NCBI GenBank assembly: GCA_002712575.1
Contig: PATZ01000024.1
Coordinates: 1-5,796 of the forward strand
From: Methanobacteriota archaeon
GTDB taxonomy: Archaea > Thermoplasmatota > Poseidoniia > Poseidoniales > Thalassarchaeaceae
Direction: 5' to 3'
DNA length: 5,796 nt
Made by a program: the position numbers and the translations under genes. Each line of letters starts with the position of its first letter. Within the stretch, counting starts at the first letter, position 1. Positions 1 through 5,590 of the stretch are shown one piece after another. Under the pieces are notes generated by a model. It had not been told where the DNA came from, made no database searches, and was given only the letters and a program-made list of their open reading frames with translations.

Positions 1-770
1 CCTACTATGCACGGCCTACGAATGCCTACATCTTTATCTGGATTAAGAGTAAATAATACCATACACGGTTTCCTATCACTTCCTTTGCCCACATTTATTA
101 AACCACCCATTCCTAATTCCTGTAACTTGTCCCAGTCATAAACTTCTACTCTTACATTTTCCTTGTTCTTAGACCATTCAATGGCTCTGTTTGCAAATTC
201 CATTGGGTATAATATATTAGCAGGTTCATTACCCAAATCTCTAGCAAGATGAACTCCTCCTACTATAGAATTGATTCTCTTCAAACCTATTTCTAAAGAT
301 TCTTGATATCTATTGTTAGCCTGAAAATCCACATCCCAAGAATCAGAAATTTCCTCTTCATTAGATTTTTTATGTTCATCAAAACTATAATCTCTTAACA
401 TCATCCCCTCTGAAAATATCAGCATATTTTCTAAGCTCCAACCAGAAGTAAATCTAACCGTTATCTCTACTCCTTTTTTCTTTGATAATATTCCAATGGT
501 TCTGGCTCCAGTATTTCGAATCAATTTTCCCGTAATCTTTTCCTTTTTTCCCATTCCAACAAGTAATACTCTACAACCCTCTGTCCAAACAGATAATCTT
601 TGACCCTTTTTACCTTCAAAGTCCTCTGAGGAAATAGCGGCTCTAATCAAACTGCGTTGCTTTCTATTCAAACCATTTAGTGAATTATTTGGAGCCTTTG
701 CGACTCCTTCGAATAATGGAAGTATTAGTTGCATGCCTACTTTATTAATCTCATTTATTTTCCATTTCAT
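1..770 (-). CDS. pepA: Leucyl aminopeptidase, M17 family, N-terminal part (cut by left edge)
   Basis: This is the first 256 codons of a cytosolic M17 aminopeptidase, which removes N-terminal residues (often Leu) from peptides using two divalent metals, as a hexamer. I translated it by hand from the ATG at 770-768, the first start after an in-frame TGA. Residues 1 to about 150 match the variable macro-like N-terminal domain. The catalytic domain then begins: RDLGNEPANILYPMEFA (177-193) is the family's 'R-x-L-x-N-x-PAN' signature, and ELGMGGLINVGKGS (218-231) is the typical 'LGMGALLAVGQGS' segment. The frame reaches the edge at 'RRPCIVG', just before the family's 'GKGxTFDSGG' metal-binding loop, so every catalytic residue lies outside the window and activity cannot be judged. 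Family members are usually about 480-500 aa, so roughly half is present. It lies downstream of the ureohydrolase gene on the same strand, 132 nt away, with its own TATA-like box. Confidence 0.9.
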   Translation of the reverse strand, partial: MKWKINEINKVGMQLILPLFEGVAKAPNNSLNGLNRKQRSLIRAAISSEDFEGKKGQRLSVWTEGCRVLLVGMGKKEKITGKLIRNTGARTIGILSKKKGVEITVRFTSGWSLENMLIFSEGMMLRDYSFDEHKKSNEEEISDSWDVDFQANNRYQESLEIGLKRINSIVGGVHLARDLGNEPANILYPMEFANRAIEWSKNKENVRVEVYDWDKLQELGMGGLINVGKGSDRKPCMVLFTLNPDKDVGIRRPCIV

Positions 771-788
771 TATTATGCCTAAATATCC

Positions 789-800
789 GATTAATCACTT
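789..800 (-). promoter_or_regulatory. Leader motif AAGTGATTAATC, copy 1 (pepA leader)
   Basis: The minus strand reads AAGTGATTAATC here, ending 18 nt before the pepA ATG. The same 12 bases occur on the same strand at 1854-1843, 22 nt before the ureohydrolase start. The core GATTAATC is a perfect 8-base palindrome, the form expected of a dimeric regulator's binding site. The identity is seen directly; a regulatory role is inference, and chance in AT-rich DNA is possible. Confidence 0.35.
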
Positions 801-823
801 GTATACAAAATTTACCTTTCAAA

Positions 824-836
824 AAATATATTTTAA
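824..836 (-). promoter_or_regulatory. Probable TATA box for pepA
   Basis: The minus strand reads TTAAAATATATTT, close to the archaeal TBP site (TTTAWATA-like). Transcription starting about 25 nt downstream would begin near 804 and leave a leader of about 34 nt before the ATG at 770. The rest of 771-902 is AT-rich and non-coding. It holds the 3' end of the ureohydrolase transcript, but I see no convincing hairpin or T-run terminator on the minus strand. Confidence 0.45.
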
Positions 837-902
837 TACCATTTTTTTAATTAATAATAGAATAATTATGGCTTTAAATGTTATTTTCTAGATTATACCA
901 AA

Positions 903-1820
903 TTAAAGTGTCGAAATATGACATGCAATTATTTTTGTTGCAATCAAAGCTGCATTAAATTGGGTCAATCTATTATCGATTCCTGGGACAATTTCATTGA
1001 TATCTGCACCAATGACTTTTGTTTTTTCTGATTTAAAGACTCTTTCTATTAATTCAACCGCTGCCCAATATGACAATCCTCCGGGAACAGGCGTCCCTGT
1101 AGAGGGGACCAAGCCACCATCTAAGCCGTCAATGTCAAAAGTGATCCAAATCGGGCCTTCCAATTCTGAAATACGCTTTACTAATTTTGGCCAACCAGTA
1201 TTTCTTTCCATTACGCCAAGTATATCTCTAGCAAACCAAGTTTCTATCCTATCATCATCATTGATTATTCTTGACTCTTCTTCACTATATGCTCTAATTC
1301 CTATCTGGATAACTCTACCAACTCCTTCATCCAAACATCTTTTTATTACCGTACCATGAGAATATCTTTCTTCATTTAGAGTATCTCTTAAATCTGCATG
1401 TGCATCTATTTGTATCAGAGTAATCTGACTCAAATCATCAATTTCTGGATGGTTCTCTAAAACCTCAATTATAGGGAGTAAAATCCCATGTTCTCCCCCT
1501 AAAACAATTGGAAATTGACGCCCATCAATCCAGGGTTTGATATAGTCCTGAATTGAATTTAATTGTTTTCTCAAAGTCGTCTCTTCAGATTCCCATTCCT
1601 TAGCTGTATGAAAAGATAATCCACATGGAATTTCAGAATCCAAAATGGGATCAAATAATTCAACTTGAGAACTAACTTCTATGCAAGCACTTGGGCCATT
1701 TGAAGTACCTTCCATCCAACTAACTGTCATTTCCAAAGGAATAGGTAATATTACCAAATCGTAAGGGCCTTTCCCAACCTCTTCCAAACCAAGAAATTTC
1801 CCATTCCCTAAGTCTTCCAC
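903..1820 (-). CDS. speB: Agmatinase/arginase-family ureohydrolase
   Basis: This 305-aa cytosolic enzyme belongs to the binuclear-manganese ureohydrolase family, which hydrolyses guanidino compounds to urea plus an amine. Agmatinase (agmatine to putrescine) is the likeliest member by length and archaeal context, but substrate is not proven. Metal-ligand motifs are all present: GGEHG (H111), DAHADLRD (D139, H141, D143), SHGTV (H155), and TFDIDGLD (D229, D231). These are followed by the PSTGTPVPGGLS segment (239-250) and NEIVPGID, with E276 at the usual catalytic position. Two family positions vary: GGEHG where GGEHS or GGDHS is usual, and IDGLDGG where 'D-P' is usual. The start is GTG at 1820-1818. 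It is the first start after an in-frame TAA, and the next ATG (residue 31) would remove the first beta strand 'DLVILPIP'. It is divergent from the DUF6015-like gene and upstream of pepA. In many archaea agmatinase feeds polyamines to hypusine synthesis on aIF5A, but no such partner gene is visible here. Confidence 0.88.
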   Translation of the reverse strand: MEDLGNGKFLGLEEVGKGPYDLVILPIPLEMTVSWMEGTSNGPSACIEVSSQVELFDPILDSEIPCGLSFHTAKEWESEETTLRKQLNSIQDYIKPWIDGRQFPIVLGGEHGILLPIIEVLENHPEIDDLSQITLIQIDAHADLRDTLNEERYSHGTVIKRCLDEGVGRVIQIGIRAYSEEESRIINDDDRIETWFARDILGVMERNTGWPKLVKRISELEGPIWITFDIDGLDGGLVPSTGTPVPGGLSYWAAVELIERVFKSEKTKVIGADINEIVPGIDNRLTQFNAALIATKIIACHISTL

Positions 1821-1821
1821 A

Positions 1822-1838
1822 AATGCCCCGACAGCATC
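1822..1838 (-). promoter_or_regulatory. Small hairpin next to the speB GTG start
   Basis: On the minus strand GATGC and GCATT, separated by the 7-base loop TGTCGGG, can pair over five positions (one G-U). The hairpin ends one base before the GTG start codon and is GC-rich compared with its surroundings. It could limit access to a weak start or be incidental; the stem is short. Confidence 0.2.
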
Positions 1839-1854
1839 TTAAGATTAATCACTT
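1836..1854 (-). promoter_or_regulatory. Overlapping palindromes with leader motif, copy 2 (speB leader)
   Basis: The minus strand carries AAGTGATTAATC (1854-1843), identical over 12 bases to the motif in the pepA leader. Its palindromic core GATTAATC (1843-1850) overlaps a second perfect 10-base palindrome, ATCTTAAGAT (1836-1845). Lying between the likely transcription start (about 1858) and the GTG at 1820, this is well placed for an operator that blocks or adjusts transcription. That role is inference. Confidence 0.35.
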
Positions 1855-1878
1855 TGGAATCATTTCTTATGAAAACTA

Positions 1879-1889
1879 CACTTTAAGTG
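1879..1889. promoter_or_regulatory. Candidate bidirectional TATA element between divergent genes
   Basis: CACTTTAAGTG is an inverted repeat (CACTT and AAGTG around one central base) whose middle resembles a TATA box on either strand: CTTTAAG on plus, CTTAAAG on minus. A start about 25 nt away would fall near 1909 for the plus-strand gene (leader of about 33 nt) and near 1858 for the minus-strand ureohydrolase (leader of about 38 nt). Both distances are reasonable for archaea. No other TATA-like sequence in 1821-1941 is placed as well for both genes. Confidence 0.35.
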
Positions 1890-1926
1890 AGATGTTTGAA
1901 ATAACGATGCCCTCCGCCACATCCTC

Positions 1927-1931
1927 AGAGG
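1927..1931 (+). promoter_or_regulatory. Shine-Dalgarno-like AGAGG before the DUF6015-like gene
   Basis: AGAGG lies 10 nt before the ATG at 1942 and complements the CCUC part of the archaeal 16S rRNA tail. It supports the chosen start: the frame is open back to 1900 but has no earlier ATG, GTG or TTG codon. Two upstream CCTC words (1911-1914 and 1923-1926) could pair with GAGG. The 1906-1931 segment is markedly more GC-rich than the region around it. Confidence 0.4.
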
Positions 1932-1941
1932 AATCATTGTA

Positions 1942-2364
1942 ATGGGTCTGACTTTGGCACAATTAACTCAAGCAATAAGGACCAAAGTTGATATGGATAT
2001 GGAAACCGTAGTTGCTGAAAATATAGCTGAACACGCACTCGGATTTTTTGGTTTTTCAAATAGAATAATAGATAATGCTTTAGAACCAACAGATAGGAAC
2101 TTATTTTATCAATTACAAGATTATGATTTACTAACTACCGAATCAGAAGAAACCACATTATGGGACGGTAGAGAATGGCGTATTCATTATTGGAAATTCA
2201 AAGCCAGTGCTGAAGCATTTGCACTTGCTGCAGCGGAGGCCGCAAAAAATCAACAATCTTTGATTGATGAGGATCCATATGCAGGAGTATATGATGATGT
2301 CCCTACTGAATTATGGAGAGAACGTTCTGGTATTGATGATGATTATGAAGAGCCACTATTCTGA
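1942..2364 (+). CDS. DUF6015-like protein, possible winged-helix, acidic C-terminus
   Basis: This is a 140-aa soluble protein with no signal peptide or membrane segment. From memory, residues 27-86 match the DUF6015 family of Thermoplasmata-related archaea: an N-terminal helix region, 'HALGFFGFSNRIIDNALEP' (31-49), 'DRNLFYQLQDYDLLTTE' (51-67), then 'TTLWDGREWRIHYWKF' (71-86). The last two segments look like a helix followed by a two-strand wing, as in winged-helix DNA-binding proteins; this reading is inference, and the molecular function is unknown. After the core come an alanine-rich helix (88-102) and an acidic tail (108-140) with 12 Asp/Glu and two Arg, probably flexible. ATG at 1942 is preceded by AGAGG. 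The gene is divergent from the ureohydrolase and ends 21 nt before the start of the large surface protein, so the two are likely co-transcribed. Confidence 0.8.
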   Translation: MGLTLAQLTQAIRTKVDMDMETVVAENIAEHALGFFGFSNRIIDNALEPTDRNLFYQLQDYDLLTTESEETTLWDGREWRIHYWKFKASAEAFALAAAEAAKNQQSLIDEDPYAGVYDDVPTELWRERSGIDDDYEEPLF

Positions 2365-2385
2365 TAATTAAGAGCAACCTACCGT

Positions 2386-5300
2386 TTGATTCAAAGGTCA
2401 ATAGGTCATCCATTAATTGTGACCAGTCAAAAAGTACCTGTATTGATTTTCATCATTCTTATTTGTAGTATTACTCCTATGAATACGTTTGGCGAAGATG
2501 CAACTATGGAAAGAACTTGTGAGATTTTGGTAGATTGGGACGTCCAATACAATAGCCCTGAGTCTAATATTTCAACAGAAATTGTTCATCGATATATTGT
2601 CAATTTTGAACCAATTTATGTAAATGGGACTTCTCCTGGAGGAGTTTCCATTCAAGCACAACATCTTCGTGATGGATTAGATATTTTATCTCAAGAAGAA
2701 ATTACATCTGTAAACGCAGGAGGAGTCATTGATATAGTTTTGAATTCTCAACCCCTGTTTAATGATAAAATAATTTTATTTGTTGAAACTAGTGAAACAT
2801 CATGTATAAGGGAATTATCAATAACTCAATGGAATCAACCAATTTCTGATCATGAAGTAACAAGAGAAACTATTTGGTCAATGGAGGGAGGGCAAACAGA
2901 TACTAATCAATCAATTTTATTTGAAGGGAGAGGTTGGCAAAAAAGAACCAATTCGTTACTAGAATCAAATGAATTGGGTAATGGTTCACTATTACTTGAT
3001 TTATCCGACGGAGTAAGGACGACAACTCTTTCCTTAGATTTGAGTAAAGTTTGGCTAAATGAATCATATGATGGCTCAGATTTAATAACTCAAGATTTCG
3101 AAATGTTGGGTAGCGGTTCAATATTTCTATCGGACTCTGAAGAAGGAGAGGGTTTGTTAATTCAAGCACAAGTTCAGGATGCATTTATTGTTCGTTCATG
3201 GTCAGAAAACACCCTCACTGAGCGTATCAGAATAGAAGCATCTGGTTGGCTTTCTTTTAACGGAGGTTCTAATGATAGTTCTGAAGGAGGATTTGGAGAA
3301 ATATCTCTATTTTATTATGAAACCTGGGATGAAAACGGTTTTAGACGTTTACAAGATACTCAAGTAGAGGCAAATGTTTCTGTAAGAATTAGTAGCTTTG
3401 GCGAATCTTTTTCGTTTGAATTAGATGACTTCACGACTAGTGAAAGATGGGAAGATGGAATACGCGAACATCAATATATGAAAATGTCCGGTGCTGGAAA
3501 TTTTGATTTCATAGCGTCTGAATCTCCATACATAGAAGTTAATGGCACCATTCCTGTTATTAACATGGAATCAGTGGGTGGTGAAACAGTTTCTGATACG
3601 ATTATAGTAGATGGAAGTTATAGTGGAGACGCTGAAGGTAGTTTTGGAATAGTCAGAGAAATAGTAGATTCCGATGCATATGCAAATGAGAGTGGAGAGT
3701 ATTTTGAAGCAGATAAAATAAGAAATGAATATTGGTTTAATGTTTCAGCTACTCCAATAGGTCCAATAGATCAAGAATTTATTACAGAACACAATCTTAC
3801 ATATGAGTACACAGTACCTCAAGAAGATTGGGATAATAGAATCCTGAAATATGAATACGTTGAGGACAATGGCTCTGTTCAATATGAATACCCTCCAAAT
3901 TCTCCCACAATTATCCAGCCACAACCTCCGGATTCAGAATCTATATTTTCTAATCCGATATCTAGGGAAACTGGATTGTGTCCTGAAATATTATTTTTAG
4001 GAGACAATTTCCATCTAATTGGTAATTTAGCACTCCCTCTTGAGGTAAGTGTAGTTGATTTGAATACTGTAAATATAGATTCTCATACCGTTTCAATTGC
4101 CCTCTGGGAAGGTACTTATTTCAATTCTAATAGTGCCTTTGGTAGCGTAGTAAATGAGGGATTACTTGCAGGATTATTACATGAAGTATATCGAACTGTA
4201 GATTTCGGTAATGGAGACTCAAATGATGAAAGTATAAGATTCTTAGAATATCAACTAACAGATACTATATTATATCCCTCAATAATAACTTCAAGTGAAA
4301 ATTCTGCCCCCATTATCAATACATCTTCAAACTCGTCTATTAGGTTTAGAGAAGGTTTTTTATTTAATGAAGGAGGTAAGGCTAATCTAGAAATTTTAGT
4401 TACTGATATAGATACCGATGTGATTTCGGTAATGGCAGATTTTTCTGCACTAGGATTAGGAAAAATAGCACTTTCTGATTCGGGATTAAATGGAGATCTA
4501 GTGATAAGGGATAATATTTGGACTACTGAAATAATTCATAATGGATTACAATACGGTTACATCGAGATACCTGTAACATTACAAGATATATGGACAACTG
4601 TAACTCAGAATATTACTATATTAATTCTCAATGAACCTCCAAGGATGCTTTCAATTGATTTTACTCCAGACCAAGTTTTCAGAGGTGAGAAGGTATCTGT
4701 TTCAATAAAGGCAGTTGACGGTCATGGTGTTGATTCTGTATCTATTGATATGTTTGGTAATGGAGGAGGACTTAATGTTTTAGAATTAGTTGAAGAATCA
4801 TGGATTGGTGATTTTATTATTCCTGAGGCTTTTACTCCCGGAGAGAGAAATCTGATGATAAGACTCGTAGATAGTACTGGGGAATCTAGAACAACTTCTC
4901 AGATATATCTCAACGGACAATTCAAAGATTCAAACAGACTTACAATTTTAAATGATGCACCATCAATAAATAATATTACATTATATAGAAGTGGTCAAAT
5001 TGTAAGTAAAATTCTCATCCCTGAAAGTGGTAATCCATTAACTCATACACTTGAAGTCGTTGTAAATGATGTGGATGATATTTCTTCAGCACAGATTAAA
5101 ATCGGTAGATTAGCCCCAATAGGTAGTTCCAATTCATGGCTATTATTGTATGATAATGGTAATAATGGAGATAGAATAGCTAATGACAACATATATACTA
5201 TTTCTTTCGATGTTAGAAACACATTATCAGAAGGAGAATTCACAATTTTGATACGAGCTACTGATAATTTTCTCTCAATGACTCCGACAGAATCACAAGA

Positions 5301-5457
5301 GCACACTCTAATTTTAGAAAGGGGTAATTCCGATAATTCTGAATTTGATAATTGGCTATCAGAAAACTCGATGTTTTTGATATCATTTTTGATGTTAATT
5401 TTGTTATTAATTGGATTCGGTGGAGCATACCATTTATTAAAAAATTCAGATTTATAA
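2386..5457 (+). CDS. Large secreted or surface protein with Ig-like repeats and C-terminal membrane anchor
   Basis: I do not recognise a named family for this 1023-aa protein. A signal peptide is clear: Lys16, hydrophobic core 17-29, and probable cleavage near G36. Residues about 40-502 are beta-rich and unassigned. Residues 503-517 are a proline-rich linker, 518-638 another unassigned beta-rich part, and 639-977 three Ig-like repeats. A membrane span at 996-1018 is followed by a five-residue tail, so almost all of it faces outside. I count 16 N-x-S/T sequons, consistent with archaeal N-glycosylation. The mature part has only three cysteines (C45, C140, C532). The start shown is TTG at 2386, the first after an in-frame TAA. 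GTG at 2419 (residue 12) would give a shorter, more typical signal peptide and is a strong alternative; ATG at 2479 would destroy the signal peptide. An adhesion, cell-envelope or substrate-binding role is inference. No protease or hydrolase motif was seen. It converges on the tRNA gene. Confidence 0.85.
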   Translation: MIQRSIGHPLIVTSQKVPVLIFIILICSITPMNTFGEDATMERTCEILVDWDVQYNSPESNISTEIVHRYIVNFEPIYVNGTSPGGVSIQAQHLRDGLDILSQEEITSVNAGGVIDIVLNSQPLFNDKIILFVETSETSCIRELSITQWNQPISDHEVTRETIWSMEGGQTDTNQSILFEGRGWQKRTNSLLESNELGNGSLLLDLSDGVRTTTLSLDLSKVWLNESYDGSDLITQDFEMLGSGSIFLSDSEEGEGLLIQAQVQDAFIVRSWSENTLTERIRIEASGWLSFNGGSNDSSEGGFGEISLFYYETWDENGFRRLQDTQVEANVSVRISSFGESFSFELDDFTTSERWEDGIREHQYMKMSGAGNFDFIASESPYIEVNGTIPVINMESVGGETVSDTIIVDGSYSGDAEGSFGIVREIVDSDAYANESGEYFEADKIRNEYWFNVSATPIGPIDQEFITEHNLTYEYTVPQEDWDNRILKYEYVEDNGSVQYEYPPNSPTIIQPQPPDSESIFSNPISRETGLCPEILFLGDNFHLIGNLALPLEVSVVDLNTVNIDSHTVSIALWEGTYFNSNSAFGSVVNEGLLAGLLHEVYRTVDFGNGDSNDESIRFLEYQLTDTILYPSIITSSENSAPIINTSSNSSIRFREGFLFNEGGKANLEILVTDIDTDVISVMADFSALGLGKIALSDSGLNGDLVIRDNIWTTEIIHNGLQYGYIEIPVTLQDIWTTVTQNITILILNEPPRMLSIDFTPDQVFRGEKVSVSIKAVDGHGVDSVSIDMFGNGGGLNVLELVEESWIGDFIIPEAFTPGERNLMIRLVDSTGESRTTSQIYLNGQFKDSNRLTILNDAPSINNITLYRSGQIVSKILIPESGNPLTHTLEVVVNDVDDISSAQIKIGRLAPIGSSNSWLLLYDNGNNGDRIANDNIYTISFDVRNTLSEGEFTILIRATDNFLSMTPTESQEHTLILERGNSDNSEFDNWLSENSMFLISFLMLILLLIGFGGAYHLLKNSDL
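4300..5316 (+). repeat. Three tandem Ig-like protein repeats in the surface protein
   Basis: Codons 639-748, 749-855 and 856-977 encode three units of about 107-122 aa. Each opens with a similar N-x-(A/P)-P turn (NSAP, NEPP, NDAP) and includes a 'V-x-D' strand (VTDIDTDVISV, AVDGHGVDSVSI, VNDVDDISSAQI). Units 1 and 3 share the pattern D-x-G-x-N-G-D-x4-D-N-I-(W/Y)-T (698-713 and 923-938); unit 2 has lost it. The motif resembles one I know from bacterial and archaeal surface proteins ('DDGxxGDxxxxDGxYT') and may bind calcium, which is inference. The repeat is visible at protein level only; the DNA copies have diverged. Confidence 0.65.
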
Positions 5458-5471
5458 CTTTCTGAAAATGG

Positions 5472-5543
5472 TACGAGTGCCGGGATTTGAACCCGGGTTC
5501 AGGCGTTGGCAACGCCCGGTGATAACCACTACACTACACTCGT
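5472..5543 (-). tRNA. tRNA-Gly (anticodon GCC)
   Basis: The minus strand folds as a complete cloverleaf without an intron. The acceptor stem ACGAGTG/CACTCGT has 7 bp. The D arm is GTGTAGTGGTTATCAC with A14 and G18-G19. The anticodon arm GGGCG-TTGCCAA-CGCCT has one G-U pair and anticodon GCC at 5510-5508. A 4-nt variable loop is followed by T arm CCGGG-TTCAAAT-CCCGG. The discriminator is A (5472), as in archaeal and eukaryotic tRNA-Gly, and CCA is encoded directly after it (5471-5469). It reads GGC and GGU codons. Unusually, the first acceptor pair is A1-U72, not the common G1-C72. A short T-run (TTTT) follows the CCA and may end transcription. Confidence 0.95.
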
Positions 5544-5567
5544 ATATCCAACTGGAAACGGAATTCA

Positions 5568-5578
5568 CTTTTCTATAC
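5568..5578 (-). promoter_or_regulatory. Possible TATA box for tRNA-Gly
   Basis: The minus strand reads GTATAGAAAAG, centred about 30 nt before the tRNA 5' end, in the 47-nt gap behind the ArsC-like stop codon. The position suits a TBP site driving the tRNA separately. Read-through from the upstream same-strand gene followed by RNase P processing is the alternative. Confidence 0.3.
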
Positions 5579-5590
5579 GTCGGTGAATAA

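Noticed and set aside
838..870. AT-rich inverted repeats and T-run as a terminator for the ureohydrolase
   Set aside because: The T-run is on the plus strand, so it appears as an A-run in the minus-strand transcript; the repeats are imperfect and expected in such AT-rich DNA.
997..1359. A 120-codon plus-strand open frame opposite the ureohydrolase gene
   Set aside because: It lies wholly antisense to a strongly conserved enzyme and its translation shows no family features; it is a shadow frame.
2452..2475. Possible lipoprotein cleavage site at C27 of the surface protein (ILIC)
   Set aside because: The residues before the cysteine do not fit the lipobox (small residues at -1 and -2), and the protein already has a C-terminal anchor.
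2903..3184. A 93-codon minus-strand frame inside the surface-protein gene
   Set aside because: Leucine/isoleucine-rich antisense translation without a recognisable motif or promoter; the plus-strand gene explains the region.
5043..5512. Two overlapping minus-strand frames near the end of the surface protein
   Set aside because: Both are antisense to the Ig-like repeat or membrane-anchor codons, and one runs into the tRNA gene, which rules it out as protein coding.
5472..5543. tRNA-Val or tRNA-Asp, because the D arm resembles eukaryotic versions of these
   Set aside because: The anticodon loop TTGCCAA gives anticodon GCC, so the tRNA is glycine-specific.
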